From Diplolepis rosae (taxonomy: Eukaryota; Arthropoda; Insecta; Hymenoptera; Diplolepididae), in NCBI GenBank assembly GCA_030998225.1, contig JAPYXD010000742.1, positions 1,798,001-1,862,000 on the forward strand: a DNA stretch of 64,000 nucleotides, written 5' to 3'. Shown piece by piece: positions 33,166 to 45,192 of this stretch (within the stretch, counting starts at the first letter, position 1; every line of letters starts with the position of its first letter). The notes beneath the pieces are model-generated. The model made no database searches, was not told the origin of the DNA, and was given only the letters and a program-made list of their open reading frames with translations. Made by a program: the position numbers and the translations under genes.

Positions 33166-33569
33166 GTATTATCATATTGCAAAACCCGGTAAGAAAGCTT
33201 GCATTAAAAAGTATTTTTGTGCTTCAGTTTTAAATCCGCATTTAAGTGTCGATGAAGATAAAACTCCAGTCTCCTTTAGAGCCGATTTAAGTCAAGTAAA
33301 GTAACCTCAAATATATAAAATCCTAATTTTTCCTTTTTCACGTGGGAATGCAAAAATTTCGCACCTTTCATTCCTGGATCTGAAGTGGAGGGGAAAGGGG
33401 TAGTTTTCGGGAAATCTAGTTCCTTCTACGTACCCTAGATATCGCTGATATAAATTCATTCGCCCGTCACCATCTATAAGTACCCCTTTAAAATAGATGG
33501 AAGTAGGCACACCGTGAACGGCAGAAAGCTGTGGTGGCAAACAGTGCAAGGGTGTACGTGTGCTGGACA
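33166..33569. other. No gene seen
   Basis: Intron sequence between the foldback and the second half of a dispersed repeat. Nothing recognised. Confidence 0.4.
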
Positions 33570-33870
33570 TCTCTCCCTCTTCCTCTCTCTTTTGCTTTCT
33601 CTTTTCTCTTCTATTCATCCATTCTATTGCGATAATATAGTTGCTAGTCTGCTATTGTTCATTCTCTTTCCTATTCTATTCTTTCTCTGTTCATCCTAGA
33701 TCTTATACCATTGCTCTGCATTTACACTCATTCCTCGATTGTCTTATTTCATAATCTAATAGTTTCTAGCGATCGAGTGTCTGTGTACTCTCGTCATCAA
33801 TTACTCTACATAATATTATAAAACATTAATGCACCTGGAGAACAAAAGGGCGAAACATTCCCCTTTCTCG
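33570..33870 (+). repeat. Dispersed repeat, copy 1 (copy 2 at 40300-40590)
   Basis: Pyrimidine-rich start, then CTGCTATTGTTCATTCT, CCTATTCTATTCTTTCT, GATCGAGTGTCTG and ATTAATGCACCTG, matching 40300-40590 in order and orientation at about 80% by eye. Family not recognised. Confidence 0.65.
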
Positions 33871-34149
33871 AACCAATGCACCGCCCGCGGAACTGCATTT
33901 CGGTGAAGAATGACTCGATAAGCACCCATATTTGTTCAGACTGGAGCATGAGAGAGACCATCGTGTCAGGAGTGAAATGTGCGCCCACTGCCCGACCGCC
34001 AGCCTCTCTTTCCACGATCCACCTGGCACAGATAAGAGTGTATGCTCTGCATTGTCCACAAGGGATCCGCAGTAGTGTCACGACTCATCGTATCTTTTCT
34101 TCAAGCGCTTCAGGTACACATTGAAGCAACCATGGCCCGAAAGTGCTTG
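33871..34149. other. Lead-in to the tandem array
   Basis: GC-richer sequence with overlapping short ORFs on both strands and no recognisable product. Confidence 0.4.
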
Positions 34150-37100
34150 CACCAAGAAATATGCGTACAACGTCCTCGCAGAAGATATATTTTTATACCT
34201 AGACTGCCAGGTTAAATTATAAGAACGACGAGAGTTTTGAAACATTTCCACGGTATCCTAAATTTCTAATATGCAAACAATTTCCTCAAGACAGATGTAT
34301 TTTTGATATCTGGACTACCAGCATTATTTATAAGAGCAACGAGATCTTTGCAACATTATCAGGGTATTCTAAATTTTTAATAAACACACAACTTCCTCGC
34401 AATAGACCTATTTTCAATACCTGGGCTGCCAGCATTATTTACAGGAGTAACGAGATCTTTGCAACATCATCAGGGAATACTAAATCTCTCATACGCATAC
34501 AATTTCCTCAAGGAAGATGTATTTTTGATATCTGGACTACCAGCATTATTTACAAGAGTAACGAGATCTTTGCAACATCATCAGGGTATCAAAAATTTCT
34601 AATAATCACACAATTTCCTCAAGACAGATGTATTTTTGATATCTGTACTAGCAGCATTATTTATAAAAGCAACGAGATCTTTGCAAAATCATCAGGGTAT
34701 TCTAAATTTCTAATATGTACACAACTTCCTCGCAATAGACCTATTTTCAATGCCTGGGCTACAAGGATGAATTATAAGAGCAACGAGATCTTTGCAACAT
34801 TATCAGGGTATTCTAAATTTCTAATAAGAACACAATTCCTTTAAGAAAAATATATTTTTGAATCGGGTATACCCGCATTATTTATAAGAGCAACGAGAAA
34901 CATCCTCAGGGTAAACTAAATTTCTAATTTGCACACATCTTTCTCAAGACAGATGTATTTTTGATGTATGGACTACAGGCATTATTTATAAGAGCAACGA
35001 GATCTTTGCAACATCATCAGGGTATTCTAAATTTCTAATAGGCACACAATTCCCTTAAAGAAAATATATTTTTGACATCGAGTCTACCCGCATTATTTAT
35101 AAGAGCAACGAGAAACATCCTCAGGGTATACGAAATTTCTAATATGCACACAACTTCCTCGCAATAGACCTATTTTTAATACCTGGGCTGCCAGGATGAA
35201 TTATAAGAATGATGAGATCTTTCTATCATTATCAGGGTATCCTAATTTTCAATTTTGCACATAATTTCTTCCACAAAGATGTGTTTTTGATACCAGGTTT
35301 ATCAGGATAAAATATAAGAACGACGAGGTCTTTGGAAGTTTATCAGAGTATTTAAATTTCTACTATGCACACAATTTTCTAAAGGAAGATGCATTTTGAT
35401 ACCTGGACTACCAGGGTGAATCATGGATGCAACGAGACCTCTGCAACAATATCAGGGTATCCCAAATTTCTAATATGCACACATCTTCCTCATAGAAGAT
35501 GTAATTTGTATACCTGGACCACGAGGACGAACTATAAGAACGACAAAGTCTTCGGAACATTACCAGGGTATCCTAAATTTCTAATATGCAAACATTTTTC
35601 TCAAGTAGGATGCATTTTTAATACCTAGACTATTATCGTGAATTATAAAAACAACGAGACATCTGCATCAATAGCAGGGTATCCTAAATTTCTGATAGGC
35701 AAACATCTTCCTCAAGGAAGATGTATTTTTGATATCTGGACTACCAGAAATATTTATAAGAGCAACGAGATCTTTTTAACATCATCAAGGTCTCCCAATT
35801 TTCAATTTTACACACAATTTCTTCCACGAAGATGTATTTTTGATACCAGGTTTACCAGGATAAAATATAAGAACGACAAGGTCTTTGGAAAATTCTCAGA
35901 GTATCCTAAATTTCGAATATGCACACAATTTTCTAAAGGAAGATGTATTTTTAATACGTGGACTACCAGGGTGAATCATGGAAGCAACGAGACCTCTACA
36001 ACAATATCAGGGTATCCCAAATTTCTAATATGCACACATCTTCCTCATGGAAGATGTATTTTGCTACCAGTGTGAATTTAAAGAATGACGAGATCTTTTT
36101 GAAATTATCAGAGTATCTTAATTTTATAATATGCACCCATTTTTGTCAAGTAGGATGTATTTTTAATAACTGGACTACAAGGACGAATTATAAAAATGAC
36201 GATGTCTACGGAACATTATCAGGGTGTCCGAATTTTCAATTTTGCACACAATTTTTCCACGAAGATTTATTTTTAATAGCGGGATTACTAGGATAAATTA
36301 TAAGAACGACGAGGTCTTTGGAACATTATCAGGGTATCCCAAATTTCTAATCTGCACACATCTTCCTCAAGGAAGATGTATTATTAATACGTGGACTACA
36401 AGGGCGAATTGTCAGAACGACGAGATCTTTATAACATTATCAGGGTATCCCAATTTTCAATTGTGCACACAATTTCTTCCACAAAGATGTATTTTTGATA
36501 GCAGGTTTACCAGGATAGAATATAAGAACGACGAGATCTTTATAACATTATCAGGGTATCCCAATTTTCAATTGTGCACACAATTTCTTCCACAAAGATG
36601 TATTTTTGATAGCAGGTTTACCAGGATAGAATATAAGAACGACGAGGTCTTTGGAACATTATCAGGGTATCCCAATTTTCTAATATGCACACATCTTTCT
36701 CAAGGAAGATGTATTTTTAATACCTGGCCTACAAGGATGAATTGGCAGAACGATGAGATCTTTTTAACATTATCAGGGTATCCCAATTTTCCACTGTGCA
36801 CACAATTTCTTCCACGAAGATTTATTTTCAATACCGGGATCACAAGGAGAAATTATAAAAACGAAGAGATCTTTGCAACATTATCAGGGTATTCTAAATT
36901 TCTTATTCGCACACAACTTCCTAGCAATGGACCTATTTTTAACACCTCGGCTGCCAAGATGAATTATAAGAATGACGAGATCTTTTTAACATTATCACGA
37001 TATCCTAATTTTCAATTTGCACATAATTTCTTTCACAAAGATGTATTTTTGATACCAGGTTTACCAGGATAGAATATAAGAACGACGAGGTCTTTGGAAC

Positions 37101-38825
37101 ATTTCAGGGTTCCCCGAATTTCTAATATGCACATATCTTCCTCAAGGAAGATGTATTATTAATACGTGGATTACAAGGACAAATTATAAAAACGACGATG
37201 TCTTCGGAACATTATCAGGGTATCCTAATTTTCTAATATGACACATCTTTCTCAAGGAAGATGTATTTTTAATACCTAGACTACAAGGACGAATTGTCAG
37301 AACGACTTTGTTTTTGGAACATTTTCAGGGTATCCCAATTTTCTAATTTACACACATCTTCCTCAAAGAAGATGTATTATTAATACGTGGGCTACAAGAA
37401 CGAATTGTAAAAACAACGAGAACTCTGTAAAATTATCAGTGTATCCCAATTTTCTAATATGCACACATCTTTCTCAAGGTAGATGTATTATTAATACGTA
37501 GACTGCAAGGACGAATTATCAGAACGACGAGATCTTCTTAACATTATCAGGGTATCCCAATTTTCAATTGTGTACACAATTTCTTCCACGACGATGTGTT
37601 TTTAATACCTGGATTACAAGGATAAATTATAAGCACGACGAGGTGTTTAGAACATTATCAGTGTATCCTACATTTCTAATACGCACACAAATTCTTCCGC
37701 GAAGATGTTTTTTTAATACCTGGACTACAAGGATAAATTATAAGTTTTACTTGGTCTCTGGAACATTATCAGGGTATCCCAATTTTCAATTTTGTACACA
37801 ATTTCTTCCACGACGATGTGTTTTTACAAGGATAAATTATAAGCACGACGAGGTGTTTAAAACATTATCAGTGTATCCTACATTTCTAATACACACACAA
37901 TTTCTTCCACGACGATTTATTTTCAATACCGGGATCACAAGGATAAATTATAAGAACGAAGAGATCTTTGCAACATCATCAGGGTATTCTAAATTTCTAA
38001 TTTGCTCACAACTTCCTAGCAATGGATCTATTTTTAGCACTTCGGCTGCCAAGATGAATTATAAGAATGACGAGATCTTTTTAACATTATCATGGTATCC
38101 TAATTTTCAATTTGCACATAATTTCTTTCACAAAGATGTATTTTTGATACCAGGTTTACCAGGATAGAATATAAGAACGACGAGGTCTTTGGAACATTAT
38201 CAGGGTTCCCCGAATTTCTAATATGCACATATCTTCCTCAAGGATGATGTATTATTAATACGTGGACTACAAGGACAAATTATAAAAACGACGATGTCTT
38301 CGGAACATTATCAGGGTATCCCAATTTTCTAATATGCACACATCTTTCTCAAGGAAGATGTATTTTTTAATACCTGGAATACAAGGACGAATTGTCAGAA
38401 CGACAAGATCTTTTTAATATTATCAGGGTATCCTAAATTTTCAATATGCACTCATTTTTCTCCAGTAGGATGTATTTTTAATACCTGGACTACAAGGACA
38501 CATTATAAAAACAACGAGAACTCTGCAACATTATCAGAGTATCCTAAATTTCTAATATGCACACAATTTCTTCAACGGAGATTTATTTTTAATACCGAGA
38601 TTACTAGGATAACATATAAGAACGACGAGGTCTTTGGAAAATTATCAGTGTATCACAAATTTCTAATATGCACACATGTTCCTCAAGGAAGATGTTTTAT
38701 TAAAACGTGGACTACAAGGACGAATTATAAAAACAACGAGAATTCTGCAACATTATCAGGGTATCCCAATTTTCTAATATGCACGCATTTTCCTCGTAGA
38801 AGATGTATTTTTAATACCTGGAATG
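34150..38825 (+). repeat. Minisatellite of about 42 units of 111 bp
   Basis: The AGGGTAT marker recurs at 34361, 34472, 34583 and 34694 and so on, exactly 111 bp apart. A unit reads roughly GATGTATTTTTAATACCTGG, ACTACAAGGA, AATTATAAGAACGACGAG, ATCTTT, ACATTATCAGGGTATCC, AATTTCTAATATGCACACA, CTTCCTCAAG. Because 111 is 37 codons, one frame stays open over long runs (282 codons at 36224-37072, 199 at 37568-38167). It encodes a repeating RCIFNTW, TRINYKNDEIF, TLSGYPNFLICTQFLP. Units 36421-36531 and 36532-36642 are identical. No promoter, intact start or single continuous frame is visible, so a gene is not called. Confidence 0.92.
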
Positions 38826-39922
38826 AGTACCACACAGGTGTGACGAAGACACAGCAATTATCCTTCTTGTACACTGAGTCTAACATCCTTTCGCATATTT
38901 GAAAACGGTCCACGGTAAATTTATGACTTATGCAGGTCTTAGGTAAATTCCTAAAATTCACTTTGCGCGTACTTCATGCTGGGAATCCTTTTCCAGATTT
39001 TCGAAAAACTCCGTACTTTCTTTCTGTTCAAAAGACTGGTTTTAACCCTGGTGACGTGTCCTTTTTATATTATTGTATATTGTATTTTTACATAACGTCA
39101 CACATTGCGCTGTATCTAGCTGTGTGTGACGTAGTTATATCCTTCTTTTATTTATCGGGAGTTTTCTCTCGCTCAGTAACTTTCCCAGATTTTCCTCAGA
39201 CTTAGCCTGTGCCTTTGGTACATTCAAATACATCGCGGGACGTGATAATAAAGCTAATCAAACAGAATAGATAACTGTCGAAGTCGATTTTAAAACTGGA
39301 TTTTCAACAATTTGTTATATTATTTGTAAATCGCTCTAAAACTACAATTTATTATTATATATATAATGTACCTTATTTATCCCATTTAACGATATTTTTT
39401 CGCAAAAATACATATAATTAGTAAATTCTACGTAAAAATTGATAAAGAGAGGTTATGGAGAAATGTAAAAAATTCATTTTTCAATGTTAAAATTTTTTTA
39501 AATATGATGTCTGTCTATGAACTCTGCTAGAGGCCAACAAAACCATTTCTCGCGCAAAGTTTGGAACTAAAATTAAAAATTATGTTTGAAAAGTTTCGTT
39601 GACTGTGAATTTAAATGTGTTAGACAAATATAATTGATAATAAAATTGCTGTAAGAAAATATAGGAATGTGTGTTACGTACGAATAATTAAATTCAAAAT
39701 ATTAAACGGAAATATAAAATTTAAATGCTCGTTCGGTTGAGGCTCCAAGCTGCCAAACTTTCAAAATAAATAAAAATAAATTAAATAAATGAAAATTTGT
39801 TTATATTTCGGGATCCTACTTTGCTCTCCCCTCTGACTAAGGAGGCTATACTCTGTATACAAAAACCTTTTTAGAAGAAAGAGAAGTGAACCGAATAAAA
39901 ACTTGAAATAAAAATTTCATAA
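38826..39922. other. No gene seen
   Basis: Unique-looking sequence after the array. The short ORFs near 38930-39205 have no recognised content. Confidence 0.4.
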
Positions 39923-40035
39923 AATAGAATACGTGCCAATGCACACAATTCGGAAAATTACGAAACTCGCGACAATGCTCGCAGGACTGATCAATAACCC
40001 TCATTGTGCGCCTAGGCACGTAATATACTATTTTG
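39923..40035 (-). mobile_element. Short MITE, minus orientation (relative at 49013-49217)
   Basis: TAGAATACGTGCCAATGC at one end faces GCGCCTAGGCACGTAATATA at the other. The inside has GCGACAATGCTCGCAGGACT, which is also in the copy at 49013-49217 on the other strand. Confidence 0.6.
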
Positions 40036-40299
40036 CTACTTTCTATTAGCTTTAATAAAAAAAAGAAACGATTGGCTTTAAACCGGAAAAGGGTCGAATG
40101 CTTTCAAATTCGCCCTTTTCACCGTTAAATTTTCTTATTATATGTAATATGTATTCGATGAAAAATTATCACTACCGTTTTGAGATTCGGTAGTGTTAAT
40201 TTTCCGGTGATTCTCGCACTTTTTAATATTTGATGCATGGTCATCAATATGTAGAGACAATTTTAGTTTCTAGTACATTTCAGAGTAAATCGAAATATA
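40036..40299. other. Start of dispersed repeat copy 2
   Basis: Holds the uninterrupted counterpart of 32206-32275 at 40225-40295, and the GAGATTCGGTAGT word also seen near 20030. Confidence 0.45.
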
Positions 40300-40590
40300 T
40301 CTCCTTCGTTCTCTCTCTCCTTCGTTCTCTTTTTCCTCTTCCATCGCAGTGATGTAGGCGCAAGTCTGCTATTGCTCATTCTTTTTCCTATTCTATTCTT
40401 TCTCCGCTCATCCTAGTTCTTATATCATCGCTCTCACCTTACACTCATTCTTTGCTTTTCTCTCATTTCATACCTTTATAGTTCATATCGATCGAGTGCC
40501 TATCCACTCTCGCTAACAATTAATCTACTTTATAAAATATTAATGTACCTGAGAAAAATAAGGGTGAACTCTTCTTTCCTCTAAAAGTTT
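40300..40590 (+). repeat. Dispersed repeat, copy 2
   Basis: Matches 33570-33870. Together with 40225-40295 it shows the undivided form of the repeat. Confidence 0.65.
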
Positions 40591-40846
40591 TATTAATTGA
40601 ACGTGTTTAAATAACTGGAAAAGTTAATTTAGGAATTACTGTACGTCTCAAGACCAGCTCGTATGACCAAAAATGCTGAGTTGCATTAGCCATTGGAATG
40701 CAATCAGGTTACGAACGCTCAAAAGCGTGCATTTAATTCACTTCTAAAAGCAATCGATATTCTATAAATTAGATTTTGACATTGATAAAAACATTTTCCA
40801 AAAAATATTGCACACTTTGGACCACCCGTAACAATGTGTTAAATTT
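40591..40846. other. No gene seen
   Basis: Intron sequence, nothing recognised. Confidence 0.35.
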
Positions 40847-41308
40847 ATTGGGTTGTCCCAGAAGTAATTGCCGATTTCACATATAGATGTCTGACCATTT
40901 TTTTGAATACCTTCTTTGATGTCATGATTTTTTCCTTCTGGCATTTGGTAGCTGTCATTCTTAGCTTGCTTTACAAACAAATTTCGCCTAATTTACCGTT
41001 GTTAGTTTGGCATCAACTTCAAGATGGAATGTAAAAACGAGAATTTTCGTCATATTTTGCTTTTTTATTTCTGTAATTTTCGTATTTTTAGCTGCTTCCA
41101 AGTAACCAAACGATTAATTCAGATGTCTTCTATCTTCAGCTGAATGAATTTAACGTAGCGGTCAAAGAAAAATGGCCAGTATAGCTCAATCGTAAAAGTG
41201 TAATTTTTCATCATGACAACGCTACACCACACACATCTTCAACCACTCGCCAAAAATTATTAAGGCTTGGTTGGGAAGTCATGCTACATCCACCATATAG
41301 CCTTGCCC
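40847..41308 (+). pseudogene. Mariner-like remnant
   Basis: TTGGGTTGTCCCAGAAGTAA at 40849 looks like a mariner terminal repeat. Further right, from 41205, the plus strand reads FHHDNATPHTSS, then LLRLGWEVMLHPPYS, the central catalytic block of a transposase. The N-terminal coding part between them is not recognisable, so this is a heavily deleted copy. Confidence 0.6.
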
Positions 41309-41771
41309 AGTCCTGTATTGGTTTCCTCGGAAACCGATCAGAGGGCCTTATAACAGGCGACCAGGAGCGTCCTCGGGTTACGGACAGAGTGGCCCTGGAC
41401 CGAGGGTTACTGCTGAATATGGATACAAAACTAAGTAAGCAGTCATGGACAATGTCGTGCCGAGGGCTGTATTTCACCAGGGAGTGGTGTCTCCAGAAAA
41501 CCAGATCACCTCCTGGAGTACTCAGACCTTACCGCTGCATGCGGGACCCTGCAGGGGTGGACCTTATACTTCCCTAACTGATCGTGGGAATAATATGGAG
41601 AAAAATAATTTAAATAAAAGTATGTACGAGGAATTGTTCGGAGGGAAGTTGGAAGTAACAATCGTGCCCGATTCTTTGAGAAGTCTGTCGCGAGGCGGCA
41701 GAAGAACTGCCTGAACTGAAAAAAGTCACTATGTACAAGGAGTGGTGGCTGGAGGAGAAACAAAATGTCCC
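41309..41771. other. GC-richer stretch, unrecognised
   Basis: Overlapping ORFs on both strands of 85-98 codons without a recognised product. It may be the inside of the pogo-like element whose end is at 41831. Confidence 0.35.
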
Positions 41772-41831
41772 GATAAATGAGGTTGCGAGATCCCGATAAA
41801 TGAGTGTCCCGATAAATGAGGTTTTACTGTA
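41772..41831. mobile_element. Pogo/Tigger-like terminal repeat remnant
   Basis: The word TCCCGATAAATGAG occurs three times within 50 bp and the last copy ends GGTTTTACTG, followed by TA. The reverse complement CAGTAAAACCTCATTTATCG is typical of pogo/Tigger ends. No CENP-B-like transposase is readable beside it. Confidence 0.55.
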
Positions 41832-42067
41832 AATCCAAGAGGTACTTCATAGTTAAAAAAATGAAACATCTGCATCGTACCAGAACATGGTTAAAATTGC
41901 TCAATATTAGAATTGAAATTGCCTTAAATTATATTTGACAAACAGCAAAATGCGTTTGTTAATAAGTATTTTCTTAATTAGCCTACAATAATTGTAGTTT
42001 TCAGGAACTACGACGTAAAGTACACAATGCAATTTGCAATCTTGGCGAAATCGTGGTGCTGTTTTAT
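41832..42067. other. No gene seen
   Basis: AT-rich spacer, nothing recognised. Confidence 0.35.
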
Positions 42068-42195
42068 TGAGAGTCCCCTCGCCTCTGCCAAATCGAGGTG
42101 CTTTCTTACTGTGAGTACCCTTGCCTCTCATAATTCGGGGTGCTTTATTACTGTGAGTCCCCTCGCCTCTCACAATTCGGAGTGCTTTATTATGG
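42068..42195 (+). repeat. 42-bp minisatellite, three units
   Basis: Three units of the pattern GAGTCCCCTCGCCTCTCA, then AATTCGGGGTGCTTTATTAC, 42 bp each with a few differences. The same unit is found once inside the hAT element (24285-24330). Confidence 0.8.
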
Positions 42196-42759
42196 TTCTC
42201 CACTTTCCACTACACCAGCCGTGGACCATGACTATCAATCGCTAATTATTTTATTATTTTAATATTGAACCATCTATACTTTAAAAAACGGATTGAAACT
42301 TCCACGCGAGTATTCGTTTGCAGCTGTTCTTTCGTTCCGCCATGCAAACTCAGCCAGTGTATCGAATGAAGCACGCTGCTTGCTACAATCATTTTTTTTC
42401 TCATCTGAAGTAATCCCTTCTATCGTCGTTTGTTATTTTCACGATTTGGTTTAGTTTCTTACAAAATAGGAAAAGATTTTGATAGTGTAAAAGTTGTTTG
42501 ATCTTGGAACTTTTTCATTTTATTTACTGATCTTCGCAAAATTCTGCTGTATATAGCTGAGACTTTCAACAATAATTTTTTTGTCTTCGCGTAATATTGC
42601 ATAACATCGTCTAATCTTCGATAATTACTTCGTTCATGCATCTTGTATGTGTGTTTATATCTTATTTTCGTTTGCTAGTAGTATTTTTTTTATCTATTGA
42701 TTATATTTTCAAAAGTGAAAAATGCCTTAGTCACTGAAAAGTTCTCAGTGTGATGGATG
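42196..42759. other. No gene recognised
   Basis: Short minus-strand ORF near 42459-42641 has no recognised content. Nothing else seen. Confidence 0.35.
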
Positions 42760-42864
42760 TAGTAAGTTAACCCTCCGTTACCAAACATAAAAATTGTTCC
42801 ACGGTTACCAAACCCTAGAAGATTTCCCTCTGCGTGTAAGAACATATGCAGTGTTGCCAACTGT

Positions 42865-43440
42865 GGCGATTACTTGGCTGATTATTGATAATAATGCAAG
42901 AGAAGTTTTTAAGAAGTTGTTCGGTACTAAGGAATTTACTTCAAGATCCAAACGGCTTATGCAAACTGTATGATCTTTTGGAGAATTTAATCTTACACCA
43001 GTGTCAACTCACAGTAAAAATCCCAAGCCAATTCGGCCGGGGGCATCTAATACATTGTTATCCTGCTATGCCCATCGGATAAATATACATGCACCGCAGC
43101 TGATCTTTACCTTAACAAATATAATTGGTACCAAATGGCCCCTTTAGTTTACAAGACCCTGATTCACGAAGAGAACATAATTAGATATAATGCAATTTTT
43201 CCTCTTGAACAGCTATCTGAAGATTCTCAAGTATGTGGAAACAATGATTATGAAGAATGTACGCTTTATCATTCCAGTAAATGCTCCCGATCAGCTCCTA
43301 ATTACGATGTTTTCCATTTTTTATTGTGCACATCCGATCTGTTTATAAGAAGCATTAGAAAAAAATTGTCAGAAGAAGTCGTAGACAGCAAGAAAAAGTT
43401 GCGGCTTCACTGGATGAATAAAATTCTTATTTATTTTCTA
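42865..43440 (+). pseudogene. Protein-like remnant, family unknown
   Basis: One frame reads ITWLIIDNNAREVFKKLFG and on to SKRLMQTV, a stop, then NLTPVSTHSKN and HRINIHAPQLIFTLTN. From 43135 another frame reads MAPLVYKTLIHEENIIR, then YDVFHFLLCTSDLFIRSI and RKKLSEEVV. The composition is protein-like and the breaks suggest a decayed gene or transposon fragment. I do not recognise the family. An undetected host exon is unlikely because CFAP44 reads through without it. Confidence 0.4.
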
Positions 43441-43901
43441 AAATGATAATGAAAAGATTCTTTATAATTTTAGTTGACAGAAAATAAGCAGGACCAATTC
43501 GAGTTATCGATTCGGTTTTGACAACAATCATAGCCCGAAATGATGAATCTCATTCTCCACCCTCTACACAAATTGTAAGTGGCATATTTCTTACATTCAT
43601 TGTTAGAAATATCGTGTAAAATGCGTAATAAAGTCAGACAGTTGTGACTTATGTCAAGTTTGCAGAACTCATCTGTTTGGAATTGCATGCTTTTTTTCAC
43701 TTGTTACACAATACAATTGTATTTATAGCTTGAATAATGTATTTATTTGTCTAAACTAGACTTAATTCTAAGAGTGATTTATGATATAAAAGTTCATTAG
43801 CATTCACTTGCTTTTGTAAAAAAATCTCATATCAGTTTATGATTTATTATATAGGGAATAGTCGAACAGAGTAGCAGCCACATTATAGGGATACAGATAT
43901 A
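43441..43901. other. No gene seen
   Basis: AT-rich intron sequence with nothing recognised. It ends in the TA duplicated by the next foldback. Confidence 0.35.
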
Positions 43902-45192
43902 CACTACCGTTGGAAATTGTGCGCACGGTACTTGTAAGCGCTATTAAAAATCATTGCTGACTTTGAACCACGATATCTCGGTGAAAAAAAGAGATAGGGC
44001 ATTTTTTTAAAATTAGTTGGAAAGCTTATAAAATTCCACGTCTAGTGATGCTCAACAAATATTTTTTTGACCTTCTGAAAATAGATACAGCACGTGAGGA
44101 GTTGAAAAAAAAAATTCAAGATTTTCTCAAGTTCTCTACCTCAACTTCAACTTTCAGCATGACCTAGGGAAAATTTTCTGAAAATCTGAAAATTATAAGA
44201 CATAGAGTCTAAAATCTTATCTTTAATTTGAGCCAAGAAAAGTTCAAAAATATTTATGGGTACCCGAGATACGATTAAAAATGTTCAATCGTGTCTGAGT
44301 TGAATTTCAATCGACGATCACGGTTCTCGGCCGGTTTGTTGATCGCCTCCTTCGTTGAGGCAGGACCGAATAGGCCACGCACAAAGGTGGCGCTTAAGTG
44401 GAGCCCTCATATGTATTTTTTTTTGTGTTTATTATTAATTTTTATTTTTTATTATTGTAAAATTTAAAAAATAATTATTTTTTTTTGTTTTTATTAAAAA
44501 TTATTTAAATCCAATATTATCCCCATATTAACGAATAGAAAAATGATATGTAAACATTTTTTACTTCTTAAAATTCTTATAAACTAGAACATTATTAAAA
44601 ATTTTAATACTCATTATAAATATCAACTAAGAATTGAAGTAAAGGAAATAAAGGAAACACGTTCTTGGATTAAGGAACATATAAGAGAGCTCCACTCAAG
44701 AGCCACCTTTGTGCGTGGCCTACTCGGTCCTGCCTCAATGAAGGAGGCGAGCAACAAACCGACCGAGAACCGTGATCGTCGATTAAAATTCAACTCAGAT
44801 ACGATTGAACATTTTTAATCGTATCTCGGGTGTCCATGAATATTTTTGAAGTTTTCTTGGCTTAAATTAAAAATAAGATTTTAGACTCTATGTCGTATAA
44901 TTTTCAGATTGTGGAAAAATTTTCCCTAGGCCATGCTAAAAGTTGAAGTTCAGGTAAAGAATTTGAGAAAATCTTGAATTTTTTTTTTGTAACTCCTCAC
45001 GTGCTGTATTATTTTCAGAAGGTCAAAAAAATATTTGTTGAGCATCACTAGACGTGAAATTTCATAAGCTTTTCCAACTGTTTCTTTAAAAATGCCCTAT
45101 CTCTTTTTTCTACCAAGACATCGTGATTCAAAGTCAGCAGTGATTTTTAATAGCGCTCACAAGCACCGTGCGCACAATTTGCAACGGTAGTG
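43902..45192. mobile_element. Foldback of 1,291 bp with about 510-bp arms, TA target site
   Basis: Ends CACTACCGTTGGAAATTGTG and CACAATTTGCAACGGTAGTG, each flanked by TA (43900-43901 and 45193-45194). The arms mirror each other over about 510 bp (for example GTGCGCAC, CACTTTGAACCACGATAT-like, ATCGACGATCACGGTTCTCG) and enclose an AT-rich centre near 44410-44690. No transposase. It sits 132 bp before the CFAP44 exon at 45325. Confidence 0.88.

Noticed and set aside
36224..37072. A 282-codon ORF in the 111-bp array as a host gene
   Set aside because: An open frame is expected when the repeat unit is a multiple of three without a stop. No promoter, conserved start or intact full-length frame is visible. 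Kept as a finding only.
41309..41771. A coding gene with 98- and 89-codon ORFs
   Set aside because: Both strands are open over the same GC-richer stretch and none of the frames shows a recognisable motif.
42068..42195. A CRISPR-like array
   Set aside because: Units are contiguous 42-bp tandem repeats without unique spacers, in a eukaryotic intron.
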